From an uncultured Microbulbifer sp. (GTDB lineage: Bacteria; Pseudomonadota; Gammaproteobacteria; Pseudomonadales; Cellvibrionaceae), in the NCBI RefSeq assembly GCF_947504145.1, contig NZ_CANNGQ010000001.1, positions 992,001-1,056,000 on the forward strand: a DNA stretch of 64,000 nucleotides. Reading direction: 5' to 3'. A program made the position numbers and the translations under genes. Position 1 is the first letter of the stretch. Each line of letters begins with the position of its first letter. Positions 7,235 through 14,905 of the stretch are shown one piece after another. The notes under the pieces were generated by a model, which did no database searches, was not told the DNA's origin, and saw only the letters and a list, made by a program, of their open reading frames with translations.

Positions 7235-7614
7235 CACTTCACCATCTTCAAAACGGCGGCACGCTCTTTGCTGGCGATACCGAAAGCCTGAAAATCAATT
7301 CCGGTGCCCTCGCACACAAAGCACGGCAACACACACTGGCTCGCGACTTCGCTGCCATCTGAGCGCTTGAAAGACCCGGGCGTTGCGCCCAGCGGTGCGT
7401 AAAAGGTGAGTGTTTCTAGAAGCCCCTCGCCAGAACAGCCGGGACAGGGATGCTTTTTGCGGATCTGGTCTTTGCCTTTGATGGCCTGTTTCCGCTCCAC
7501 CACATCGACGTTACGAATACCGCGCTCGGTCAGCAGTTCAAGATGGAGATTCACAGACTCGTCTATGATTTCCCCAGCGGTCTTATGTGACTTCGCTTCC
7601 TGCAGCTGCGGCAT
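7234..7614 (-). CDS. CxxCxGxG zinc-motif protein, first gene of prophage operon (126 aa)
   Basis: The product carries two copies of the DnaJ-type motif CxxCxGxG: CPGCSGEG near residue 57 and CFVCEGTG near residue 98, which together could bind one zinc ion. The N-terminal part is helical and charged (EIIDESVNLHLELLTERG). GGGGGCACC precedes the ATG. It is the first gene read leftward from the control region and so is probably expressed early. It could be a regulator or a replication accessory protein; no family is recognised. Confidence 0.6.
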   Translation of the reverse strand: MPQLQEAKSHKTAGEIIDESVNLHLELLTERGIRNVDVVERKQAIKGKDQIRKKHPCPGCSGEGLLETLTFYAPLGATPGSFKRSDGSEVASQCVLPCFVCEGTGIDFQAFGIASKERAAVLKMVK

Positions 7615-7814
7615 GGTGCCCCCGGTGTAATGGTCTGTATGCGCTTGTTCGGCTGCAGTTCAGGTACAGCCGTTTATGTTCAGGCGCTCAACGACTGCCG
7701 GGGATTCCTCGTCAAGCAACAGGGAAGTAGCGAGGCGGCAGCCGTTGAGCTGGGGACGAAGATAGCGAACAGGCTGTTCGTATGGAAGTGGCTGTCCCCT
7801 ATAGAAAACAGCAT

Positions 7815-7861
7815 ATTTGGCTAGATTTTGGGATAATTGGCTAAATCGTGCTCAAATTTAG
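7815..7861. promoter_or_regulatory. Candidate operators between prophage operon and regulator
   Basis: Two direct repeats, ATTTGGCTAGAT (7815-7826) and AATTGGCTAAAT (7835-7846), have a 20-base period (two helical turns). An inverted repeat, CTAAAT (7841-7846) and ATTTAG (7856-7861), overlaps the second. The position between the divergent early operon and the regulator gene fits binding of the regulator. No convincing -35/-10 pair could be fixed. Confidence 0.45.
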
Positions 7862-7890
7862 AACAAAACGATATAAATGGAATTTCTCCC

Positions 7891-8247
7891 GTGTACAAAA
7901 CAATCATGCTCTATGAGCAGCTGGTAAAGATCACCGGATGGTCTGATTACAAGCTGGCGCAACAGCTAGAAGTCAGCCCCACCGCTGTTCGACTGTGGAA
8001 GAAAAGAGGCTCGGTTATGAACGACCGCGCCGGACAAATTGCCGCTGAATTACTGGGGATTCCTGAGAAATTGGTATTGCTCTCACTGGCCGCAGAACGC
8101 GCCCTGGCGGAGCCATCAGGCCGGTATTTAGCGGAAGCGGCGGAGGACGCCATCAAGGAAGAAGAGAGGGCAGAAAAGCCCGAGGCCGGCAGAAACCGGG
8201 CAGCGGTCGCTGAAAGTGACAGAATGCCGTTTCAGATAATGCCGTAA
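7891..8247 (+). CDS. Prophage regulator with Cro/CI-like HTH
   Basis: This 118-residue protein is the only prophage gene on the plus strand. Residues 8-60 form a helix-turn-helix (TGWSDYKLAQQLEVSPTAVR, then LWKKRG and AAELLGIPEKLVL), a layout seen in small phage regulators of the DUF3693 kind. The C-terminal part is charged and has no membrane span. GTG 7891 is taken as start because TGGAA lies eight bases upstream; ATG 7906 is an alternative. Divergence from the replication operon and the operator-like repeats between them suggest a lysogeny or copy-control repressor. Confidence 0.7.
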   Translation: MYKTIMLYEQLVKITGWSDYKLAQQLEVSPTAVRLWKKRGSVMNDRAGQIAAELLGIPEKLVLLSLAAERALAEPSGRYLAEAAEDAIKEEERAEKPEAGRNRAAVAESDRMPFQIMP

Positions 8248-8284
8248 GCCCTTGATTTTGCAGGGATTGTTGCGGCGCTTTTCG

Positions 8285-8311
8285 TTTTAACAATTCTATA
8301 TTATGCGAACT
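8285..8311 (-). other. dif-like XerC/XerD site at prophage right border
   Basis: Read on the minus strand, the site is AGTTCGCATAA (XerC arm; E. coli dif has GGTGCGCATAA), a short centre TATAG, then AATTGTTAAAA (XerD arm; E. coli TTATGTTAAAT). The XerC arm matches at 9 of 11 positions and the XerD arm at about 7. The centre is five bases in this alignment rather than the usual six. It lies 37 bases after the last prophage gene. It may be the attachment site, the host dif, or a hybrid of both. The assignment is by eye. Confidence 0.45.
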
Positions 8312-8376
8312 ATGATGTACATGTGTCGCAGCACAACAGCTCTGACTCCGCGCTCAGGATCGCTCATAGTTTCGGC

Positions 8377-8976
8377 TCAATGACTACGCTGCAACGACTG
8401 CCAGGTTTCTGCCATTGCATGTGCCATATGGCTGATTTGTTCGCTGGACACATTTCGCTGCGCAAACGTCCGTAGCCCCATAACCTCCGACTGCAGCCGC
8501 CTGCCCAGCAACGTAACGTCTTCTGTCTTTGCCAGTTCGCCAGCGGCTTGAGCGGCGCGGAGCTGTTCGACGAACAGCCCCTCCATTCCCGCCAGCAGTG
8601 CCTCCACACGCTGGCGAGCATTCTGCTCCCGGTCGCCCAGTTCCATCAGGCTCTTGACCAGCATGCACGATGGGCAAGGCAGTCCCTTGTCCCGGATTTC
8701 ACCGAGCCCACGAATATATGCGGTCAACCCGGCCATTGGCGATGCGTGGGCGGCAAATATGCGGCTCACTTCAGCCTGGCCACGCTCCGCATAGCGTTCC
8801 AACGCCTCCTGGAACAACGCATCCTTACTGCCGAACGTCGCGTAGATACTGCCCGGGCGCATATCCAGTGCGTGCTCAAGGTCCTTCAGGGATGTGGCGT
8901 GAAAGCCTTTGCGCCAGAACAACGCCATGGCGTTTTCCAATGCGTCCTGACGGTTATGTATGGGAGTGCGTGCCAT
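8377..8976 (-). CDS. TetR-family transcriptional regulator
   Basis: The 199-residue protein has an N-terminal TetR DNA-binding domain (residues 8-55; GFHATSLKDLEHALDMRPGS then IYATFGSKDALF) and an all-helical ligand domain containing CPSC near residue 101. GAGGCAACC precedes the ATG. It faces the redox operon starting at 9178, with two matching 16-base palindromes in the gap, so it probably represses both its own gene and that operon. The Cys-Pro-Ser-Cys motif in the ligand domain could make it redox- or electrophile-responsive, which would suit its neighbours; that is inference. Confidence 0.85.
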   Translation of the reverse strand: MARTPIHNRQDALENAMALFWRKGFHATSLKDLEHALDMRPGSIYATFGSKDALFQEALERYAERGQAEVSRIFAAHASPMAGLTAYIRGLGEIRDKGLPCPSCMLVKSLMELGDREQNARQRVEALLAGMEGLFVEQLRAAQAAGELAKTEDVTLLGRRLQSEVMGLRTFAQRNVSSEQISHMAHAMAETWQSLQRSH

Positions 8977-9019
8977 GGTTGCCTCAATTGCTGTTCTACG
9001 AACACTCAGTCATAAATTT

Positions 9020-9058
9020 TTGAGTGACAACTCAATTTTAACTTGAGTGATCGTTCAA
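9020..9058. promoter_or_regulatory. Twin TetR operators
   Basis: Two 16-base sites share TTGAGTGA....TCAA: TTGAGTGACAACTCAA (9020-9035, perfect six-base arms) and TTGAGTGATCGTTCAA (9043-9058). Their starts are 23 bases apart in the gap between the divergent tetR gene and the CMD operon. They are the obvious binding sites for the regulator at 8377-8976. Confidence 0.65.
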
Positions 9059-9177
9059 ATACAGCTAGTGTGGATTTTTCAGGTCGCGCGGAACGGTGCG
9101 CCCCAATTTGAACAATTACTCAATATTAGTGACTAATGTCCCCCATACTGGATATTTCAATCAGGAGGTACCTACAG

Positions 9178-9732
9178 ATGACCGACTTTACGCTACATGA
9201 CAAGAAATCCGCCCCGGAAAAGAGTGCTGAGTTGCTGGAAAACTCAATCCAGGCATTCGGCATGATCCCGAACCTGCATGCGGTAATGGCAGAAGCCCCG
9301 GGACTACTCGAAGGCTACCAGCGGCTTCACCAGCTGTTCCTTGACTCCAGTTTCGATGCGGACGAAAAGACCGTAGTGTGGCAAGCAATCAACGTCGAGC
9401 ACGGTTGCCACTACTGCGTTCCGGCGCATACTGCGATTGCCAAGCAGATGGAAGTCAGTGATGAGATCAGTGAGGCGTTGCGCAACGAGACTCCCCTACC
9501 CTCGGAAAAGCTTGAAGCGCTGCGGGATTTCACCCTGAAGGTTGTACGTTCCCGCGGTGATATCAGCGACGCCGACGTACAGAAATTCATCGATGCTGGC
9601 TACACCCAGAGAAACGTACTGGAAGTGGTTCTCGGTGTTGCGCAGAAAGTAATGAGCAATTACACCAACCACCTCGCGGAAACGCCAGTTGACAAGCCGT
9701 TCCAGGCTTTTGACTGGAAAAAATCCAAATAG
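9178..9732 (+). CDS. Carboxymuconolactone decarboxylase / AhpD-like protein
   Basis: This 184-residue protein belongs to the CMD/AhpD family. The redox motif CHYCVPAH (about residues 76-83) with its CxxC pair and following histidine is the peroxidase-type active site of the AhpD branch, so it is more likely an alkylhydroperoxidase-like thiol enzyme than a decarboxylase. The start at ATG 9178 has AGGAGGT nine bases upstream. It is the first gene of an operon with a thioredoxin and a CcdA-like protein and is probably controlled by the divergent TetR regulator. It has no signal peptide and should act in the cytoplasm. Confidence 0.85.
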   Translation: MTDFTLHDKKSAPEKSAELLENSIQAFGMIPNLHAVMAEAPGLLEGYQRLHQLFLDSSFDADEKTVVWQAINVEHGCHYCVPAHTAIAKQMEVSDEISEALRNETPLPSEKLEALRDFTLKVVRSRGDISDADVQKFIDAGYTQRNVLEVVLGVAQKVMSNYTNHLAETPVDKPFQAFDWKKSK

Positions 9733-9815
9733 AAAATCACTTCATTCTCAGGCAATGATTGAGGGGCTCCCGTAGAGCCCCCTACTTTTGTATTCACTGT
9801 AATTTGGGGAATTTC

Positions 9816-10217
9816 ATGAAAAATCTAATAACTGCGCTATTGCTCTCACTCGGCTTGGTAGCTGGCGCCGTCGCGGAAAACAAAGAACCTTTCAGTGAAC
9901 AGCGATTTAACGCACTCAAAGAGTCCGGTGCTGTCGTGCTGGTGGATGTGTTTGCTGAATGGTGCCCTACCTGTGCGAAGCAACAGGAAGTGATCAAGAA
10001 GTATCGTGCAGAAAACCCTGACAAAGACTTCCATGTCCTGATTGTTGATTTCGACAAAGACAAAGAGTGGGTGCGCCACTTCAAGGCACCGCGGCAGTCC
10101 ACGCTAGTGCTCTTTGCGGGTGAAGAGCAGGTCTGGTTCAGTGTTGCGGAGACGCGACTGGACGTAATCGGTAAGCAGCTGGATATGGCCTTTGCCAAAG
10201 CCGAGAGTGAGTCCTGA
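9816..10217 (+). CDS. Periplasmic thioredoxin-like protein
   Basis: The 133-residue product has a signal peptide (about residues 1-20, ending AGAVA) and a thioredoxin fold with the active site AEWCPTC near residue 50. It lacks the usual cis-proline dipeptide Thr-Pro; the corresponding region reads APRQSTLVLF, so the active-site loop is altered. It is translationally coupled to the next gene (TGATG overlap at 10215-10219), which encodes a CcdA-like membrane electron carrier, so the pair probably moves reducing power into the periplasm. The start at ATG 9816 was chosen because it gives a normal signal peptide. Confidence 0.8.
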   Translation: MKNLITALLLSLGLVAGAVAENKEPFSEQRFNALKESGAVVLVDVFAEWCPTCAKQQEVIKKYRAENPDKDFHVLIVDFDKDKEWVRHFKAPRQSTLVLFAGEEQVWFSVAETRLDVIGKQLDMAFAKAESES

Positions 10218-10930
10218 TGGGGCTAGAACTCGCCGCCATTCCGCTGGCGTTTCTCGCAGGGATTGTAGGGATCTTATCTCCCTGCGTATGGCCACTGGTG
10301 CCGGTAGTTATGACGTCCGCCAATACTGGCGGGCGCTCCGGGCCACTGTTTATGGCACTGGGGCTGGCCTGCGCCTTCGCGCTCGCGGGCACTGTGCTCA
10401 CTATGGCGCTCATCAGCCTTGGACTGGACCCAGTGGCGTTTCGTACTGTCGCCGCAATCTTGCTTATTCTGGTTGCGCTGATGTTATTGATTCCGTCGTT
10501 CGGTAGCTGGGTTAGTGCGCAGTTGTCCCGAGTCTCCGGAAATGTGGACGGTGGTGGTACGACATTTGGAGCCAGCGCGCCGGGACAGTTTATTGTCGGC
10601 GCTTTGCTTGGCCTGGTCTGGCTACCCAGCGTAGGCCCTACGCTGGGAGCCGCGATCGCACTGGCATCGGTAGGACAGCAAGTGCCAATGGCCTTTGCGG
10701 TCATGTTCACCTTCGGAGTCGGCACTGCGGGCGCGTTGCTGGTAGCCGCCTATTTTTCTGGCCGGTTACTGGATCGCTGGCGTGGCGGCATCATGTCCAG
10801 CGGGAACCGCGGGAAACAGATTCTCGGCGGGTTACTGCTTGTATTGGGCGTGATGGTACTCACCGGGTTGGATAAGGTGCTCGAGGCGTTTGCGGTCGGA
10901 ATACTGCCAGACTGGGTACTTACATTGTGA
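10217..10930 (+). CDS. CcdA/DsbD-like membrane protein with one redox Cys replaced
   Basis: The 237-residue protein has about six membrane segments and the CcdA signature SPCVWPLVPV (C23) in the first one. CcdA proteins carry electrons from cytoplasmic thioredoxin across the membrane using a cysteine pair; the second normally lies in a PCVGPTLG-like motif. Here that motif reads WLPSVGPTLG, with Ser138 (codon AGC) in place of Cys. The gene overlaps the thioredoxin gene, which fits an electron-transfer partnership. With one cysteine missing, the usual mechanism should not work unchanged. Confidence 0.8.
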   Translation: MGLELAAIPLAFLAGIVGILSPCVWPLVPVVMTSANTGGRSGPLFMALGLACAFALAGTVLTMALISLGLDPVAFRTVAAILLILVALMLLIPSFGSWVSAQLSRVSGNVDGGGTTFGASAPGQFIVGALLGLVWLPSVGPTLGAAIALASVGQQVPMAFAVMFTFGVGTAGALLVAAYFSGRLLDRWRGGIMSSGNRGKQILGGLLLVLGVMVLTGLDKVLEAFAVGILPDWVLTL

Positions 10931-11006
10931 CTCCTGTTGTGAGTCCTCGCGGAGTCTCGCGATTTTTATCTCATCAATCACTATCTCAACAATCGGATTT
11001 CTTACC

Positions 11007-11801
11007 ATGATGTTGTTGAAGCTTGCTAATAAAGCAAAAGCTTTCTTGTTTTTCGCTATGTTCTTTGTGGCAAATGCCAGTGTGGCGCAGGAGGAATCAT
11101 CGACAGGAATGAAAAAGAATATGCTGCCTAAGCCCAAGGTGCTCATCTTTGATGTAAACGAAACACTCCTGGACCTGGAGTCCATGAGGGCTTCCGTGGG
11201 CAAAGCGCTGAATGATAGAAACGAGCTGCTACCGCTGTGGTTTACCACCATGCTCCACAATTCCCTGGTAACGACTGTCACCGGCGAGTATCAGGACTTT
11301 GGAAAAATCGGTGTGGCCTCCCTAATGATGGTGGCCAAAAATAATGGAATTGAACTGACCGGCGAAGAGGCCAAGGAGGCCATCGTTACGCCGCTTTTGA
11401 GTCTGCCACCGCACCCGGATGTAGTTCCAGCCATGCAGGATCTCAAAAAGCAGGGCTTCAAAATCGTCAGCTTGACCAACTCCTCCAATCACGGTGTCAA
11501 AACCCAGTTTGAGAATGCCGGGCTGACAGACTTTTTTGAATCGCGCTACAGCATTGAAGACATCAAAATCTACAAGCCGGATTTGCGTGCTTATGAATGG
11601 GTGCTGAAACAGCTGAATATCAAGCCCGAAGAAGCACTCATGGTAGCGGCACACGGTTGGGATATCGCCGGTGCGAAAGAGGCCGGACTACAGGCGGCGT
11701 TTGTAGCGCGCCCGGGTAAGGCGCTCTATCCCTTGGCACAGCGCCCGGACTATATCGTCGATGATATTGGGCAGTTGGCCGATATTCTTCGGAGCCAGTA
11801 A
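11007..11801 (+). CDS. Exported HAD-superfamily hydrolase, haloacid dehalogenase type
   Basis: The 264-residue product is a type II haloacid-dehalogenase-like protein. Motif I is FDVNETLL (nucleophile D49), followed by motif II LTNSS, the motif III lysine in YKPD, and AAHGWDIAGA for motif IV. Unusually, it starts with a signal-like peptide (AFLFFAMFFVANASVAQ), so it may act in the periplasm. A cytoplasmic version could start at MLPKPKVL, but the upstream ATG 11007 is in frame and precedes a typical signal. It lies 76 bases after the ccdA-like gene and is probably in the same unit. The substrate is unknown. Confidence 0.75.
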   Translation: MMLLKLANKAKAFLFFAMFFVANASVAQEESSTGMKKNMLPKPKVLIFDVNETLLDLESMRASVGKALNDRNELLPLWFTTMLHNSLVTTVTGEYQDFGKIGVASLMMVAKNNGIELTGEEAKEAIVTPLLSLPPHPDVVPAMQDLKKQGFKIVSLTNSSNHGVKTQFENAGLTDFFESRYSIEDIKIYKPDLRAYEWVLKQLNIKPEEALMVAAHGWDIAGAKEAGLQAAFVARPGKALYPLAQRPDYIVDDIGQLADILRSQ

Positions 11802-11970
11802 GCGCGCCTTTAATCCCCCCCTGATTCGTACAGCGCCGGCGCGGTTAAACTCTTATGACCGCCCGGTTACAAATATTGTCATCAGAATCATGGCTGTGGC
11901 GTGTGTACCTATGGGTTCCTGCTACCGGTACCGCTAGGATGCGCCGCTCGTTTCAATTGGGGGGAACATC

Positions 11971-12309
11971 ATGTCCATAGGGCAGCAAATATATTTCGCC
12001 ATCGAACTTTTTGCGCCAGGAGTGCCGCACCGCGAGCGCTTCTGTGCCCAGCTGGCGCGAATACTCACGGGAAATGGCTCTCCGCCGTTGGCAGCGAAAC
12101 AGATTGCTTCCGTTCTGGCCGATGCGCTTAGCGCACCCTCTGCAGATTCCCATCTGGCCATGGCGCATCTGCTCACCTTCCACCCGCCATTATCCTCCCT
12201 TCTGGAGAAGGATCCGGCGGCAGCAGGCGCCATGCACCAGTACATGGCGTACTTTCTTGAGCTGATGGCAGTGGAGACCGGGTCTGAGGCGCGATTTGCG
12301 GTGAACTGA
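11971..12309 (+). CDS. Hypothetical protein (112 aa)
   Basis: The protein is small and mostly helical, with many Ala and Leu residues and no signal peptide or membrane span. The start at ATG 11971 has GGGGGGAA four to six bases upstream, which supports translation. It stops ten bases before the end of the convergent thioesterase gene. No family is recognised and the neighbours give no functional hint. Confidence 0.6.
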   Translation: MSIGQQIYFAIELFAPGVPHRERFCAQLARILTGNGSPPLAAKQIASVLADALSAPSADSHLAMAHLLTFHPPLSSLLEKDPAAAGAMHQYMAYFLELMAVETGSEARFAVN

Positions 12310-12319
12310 CCGAGACTAG

Positions 12320-12841
12320 TTACTCCCCTTCGGCAGAGCTCTCAAACTGAAACCCGCGCACTTTTTCCTTGATGGCCTCATGGGCAGCTTCCTGGTCATG
12401 GAGCAGTTTGCGTCGCAGCATAGCCGCTTCGAAGCGCTGCTTTTCCACCAGAGTGTTCGGCTTGAAGGGCGGTACTTTTGCAGGCTTCCCGTCGTCGTCC
12501 AGTGCCACCATGGTGAAGTAGCAGCTGTTGGTATGACGCACTACCCGCTTATGGAAATCCTCGGTGATGACTTTGATCCCCACTTCGAGCGACGTGTTGC
12601 CGGTATAGTTGATCGAGGCAAGAAAGGTGACAAGCTCCCCCACATTGATCGCCTGCCGGAACATCACCCGGTCGACGGATAGCGTAACCACATAACGGCC
12701 CGCGTAGCGGCTGGCGCAGGCATAGGCGACCTTGTCCAGGTAGGACAGCAGCTCTCCGCCGTGTACCTTACCCGTGAAATTGGCCATATCGGGGGTCATC
12801 AGCACGCTCATGCTGAGCTGGTGTTCGCGGAGTTCTTCCAT
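12320..12841 (-). CDS. Acyl-CoA thioesterase, hotdog fold (YciA-like)
   Basis: The 173-residue protein hydrolyses acyl-CoA thioesters. The N-terminal MSVLMTPDMANFTGKVHGGE, then LLSYLDKVAYACASRYAG, is the hotdog signature with the catalytic Asp in the helix, and GNTSLEVGIKV forms the second conserved strand. The start at ATG 12841 is preceded by AGGAAGG. A C-terminal charged helix follows the single hotdog domain. It is divergent from the mscS-like gene. The chain-length preference cannot be judged from sequence. Confidence 0.85.
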   Translation of the reverse strand: MEELREHQLSMSVLMTPDMANFTGKVHGGELLSYLDKVAYACASRYAGRYVVTLSVDRVMFRQAINVGELVTFLASINYTGNTSLEVGIKVITEDFHKRVVRHTNSCYFTMVALDDDGKPAKVPPFKPNTLVEKQRFEAAMLRRKLLHDQEAAHEAIKEKVRGFQFESSAEGE

Positions 12842-13151
12842 TACTACCTTCCTTCTATGTTTCAGGCTCTCTTGCCTACAGCCGCTCCTGATTCCTGATG
12901 ATCTTAGTCCCAGGCGCTCGTGTGACGCAGTTTGCCACACTTTTCCCAGCCTCGCCCTTGGCGCTTGAAAGACGGCGCTCGCCGCCAATCGCGGGTTGCG
13001 GCCATTTCGACCTGTCGGATAGACTGCCGCGATATTCGGCCTGGATTGGATACCACGCGCCATAATCAATCAGGGTTTATCGGCGCGTTTGTACGCGAGT
13101 ACGCAGCCTCCTCCCTGTCGCCTCTTCCTGAACAGCATTACCGAGCTTCCG
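12842..13151. other. Intergenic region between thioesterase and MscS genes
   Basis: This 310-base gap separates two divergent genes. I see no gene, tRNA or strong palindrome. It should hold the promoters for both directions, but no clear -35/-10 pair stands out. Confidence 0.4.
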
Positions 13152-14024
13152 ATGAACAGCGAATTCTTCAGCCAGGCACTCAGCCAATTCCTTCAACACA
13201 AGCTGGCCTGGAGCCTGGTGCTGGTGACCGTGGCGCTACTGGCCCGTTCAGTGCTGGTATTGCTTTTTCGGCGGTCCAGTTGGCCCAGGCAGGATATCCG
13301 CCGCCGGGTTCACACGGTGCACAACTTTACCAATCTGCTGATGGTCATCGGGCTGTTTGCCATCTGGGTGTCTGAACTGCGGAATTTTGCCCTGTCTATC
13401 GCCGCGTTCTCCGTCGCCATCGTAATTGCTCTGCGGGATGTGGTTGCCTGCCTGGTGGGCGGGCTCTATCAGGCCAGCATGCGCTCCTTCACTATCGGTG
13501 ACTGGGTGAAGATTGGCGACCAGTTTGGTGAGGTGATCGACAACAACTGGCTCAGTACTACCCTGCTTGAGATTGACCCCCATGGTCTCGGCAATGGCTA
13601 TACCGGCACCACCCTGTATGTTCCCAACAACGCGTTTTTTACCCAGCCGGTAAAGAACTTCAACTTCATGCGCCGGTATATCGAACACTCTTTTACCATC
13701 GTGCGCGAGAATAAGGGAGAGAATCCGTTTGCCATCAAGCCCTATATCACCGAGCGGGTGCTGGAGCACTGCGAGTCCTTCAAGGAAGTGGCTGAGCGCT
13801 ACTGCAAGTTGATTGAGAGCCGTATGGGGGTAGATCTCGCCGGCACAGAGCCCAAAATCAAGTTCAGCACCAGCGAACTTGGGCACAATGTATTGACGAT
13901 TACCTTGTTCTGCCCGCGTGAGGAAGCAACGGATATCGAGCAGAAGGTGACCGAGGATTTTTACCGATTCTGGTACGGTAAGGCCGACGACCAGCCCACG
14001 GAGCATGCGCCTGTGGCGATCTAG
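13152..14024 (+). CDS. MscS-family mechanosensitive ion channel
   Basis: The 290-residue protein has two or three N-terminal membrane helices (LVLVTVALLARSVLVLLF; LLMVIGLFAIWVSELR; then the pore-lining helix ALSIAAFSVAIVIALRDVVA) followed by the MscS beta domain (FTIGDWVKIGDQFGEVIDNN, then LYVPNNAFFTQPVKNF). Such channels open under membrane tension and release solutes during osmotic downshift. The start at ATG 13152 is preferred over upstream ATGs although its ribosome site is weak. It lies 17 bases before modA, which is unusual, but no functional link to molybdate is known. Confidence 0.8.
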   Translation: MNSEFFSQALSQFLQHKLAWSLVLVTVALLARSVLVLLFRRSSWPRQDIRRRVHTVHNFTNLLMVIGLFAIWVSELRNFALSIAAFSVAIVIALRDVVACLVGGLYQASMRSFTIGDWVKIGDQFGEVIDNNWLSTTLLEIDPHGLGNGYTGTTLYVPNNAFFTQPVKNFNFMRRYIEHSFTIVRENKGENPFAIKPYITERVLEHCESFKEVAERYCKLIESRMGVDLAGTEPKIKFSTSELGHNVLTITLFCPREEATDIEQKVTEDFYRFWYGKADDQPTEHAPVAI

Positions 14025-14041
14025 GGGAAATTGAGTTACCG

Positions 14042-14905
14042 ATGCGTATAGGATTTCGTTGTTGCCACGGCTTTATTCGGCGTCAAACTGAACTATTAAG
14101 TTTGACGCCTTTGGCGTTGCTGCTGGGTACCTTCGCCATGCTGACTACGCTCTCTGCCCGGGGCGATGAGACCACTATCGCAGTGGCTTCGAATTTCACT
14201 GCGCCCATGCAGGCCATGGTCAACCAATTCGAGGCGCAGAGTGCGCACCGTGTGAAGGTGGCTTTTGGCTCGTCGGGAAAGTTCTTCGCACAGATTAACC
14301 ACGGCGCGCCCTTTGATGCGTTTTTCTCAGCCGATGCCGAAAAACCGGCCCGCTTGATTGCTCAGGGATTGGCAGAGAAGACCAGCTTGCGTACTTATGC
14401 GGAAGGAAAACTGGTGCTCTGGTCCCGCCGCGATGGCTTTGTTGATGATCAGGGCTTGGTGCTGAAATCCGGCCAGTTTCACAAACTTGCCCTGGCCAAC
14501 CCGAAGCTCGCCCCCTATGGCGCCGCAGCGATAGAGGTGCTGCAACACCTGAAGCTTGCGCAGAGTACCCGTTCGCAGTGGGTGCAGGGTGAGAATATTT
14601 CCCAGACGTATCAGTTTGTCGCCAGTGGCAATGCCGACCTTGGGTTGATTGCGCTGTCGCAAGTGATGCGGGATGGAAAAATCACAGAGGGCTCCGCGTG
14701 GTTGGTGCCGGATAGTTTTTACGGTCCGATACGCCAGGATGCGGTGATTTTGAAGCGCGGACGTGAGAATCCGGCGCTGTTGGCGTTCTGGTTATTCGTC
14801 AAGAGTCCCGCAGCCCAAGCCACCATCCGCCGGTACGGGTATAACACGGGCGCATCGAGCGGGCCCTTGAAAGCGACCGAGGGCGGAGACACCGATGCTG
14901 AGTGA
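14042..14905 (+). CDS. modA: Molybdate ABC transporter substrate-binding protein
   Basis: ModA captures molybdate or tungstate in the periplasm and delivers it to ModBC. The 287-residue product has a long signal region (residues 1 to about 41), then the family stretch [20 protein letters not shown], the binding-loop element [11 protein letters not shown] and [15 protein letters not shown]. The N-terminus before the hydrophobic core is longer and more Cys/Arg-rich than usual, so a start further downstream cannot be excluded. It overlaps modB by 11 bases, and the three mod genes form one operon. Confidence 0.9.
   Translation: MRIGFRCCHGFIRRQTELLSLTPLALLLGTFAMLTTLSARGDETTIAVASNFTAPMQAMVNQFEAQSAHRVKVAFGSSGKFFAQINHGAPFDAFFSADAEKPARLIAQGLAEKTSLRTYAEGKLVLWSRRDGFVDDQGLVLKSGQFHKLALANPKLAPYGAAAIEVLQHLKLAQSTRSQWVQGENISQTYQFVASGNADLGLIALSQVMRDGKITEGSAWLVPDSFYGPIRQDAVILKRGRENPALLAFWLFVKSPAAQATIRRYGYNTGASSGPLKATEGGDTDAE

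Larger units (their letters stand above)
1..8311. mobile_element. Integrated corticovirus (PM2-like) prophage, right part
   Basis: The block holds a rolling-circle initiator of the GpA/P12 type, a P9-like packaging ATPase, a P2-like double jelly-roll capsid protein and at least seven small membrane proteins, all on the minus strand, with one divergent regulator at the right end. This is the signature of Corticoviridae: tailless icosahedral viruses with an internal membrane. No portal, terminase, tail or integrase gene is seen. The left end lies outside the window. The right end is placed at the dif-like site 8285-8311 by inference. PM2 has a genome of about 10 kb, so only a short part should be missing on the left. 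Confidence 0.85.

Noticed and set aside
7630..7824. 64-codon frame on the plus strand in the prophage control region
   Set aside because: It has no ribosome site and no recognisable composition, and overlaps the likely promoter region of the leftward operon.
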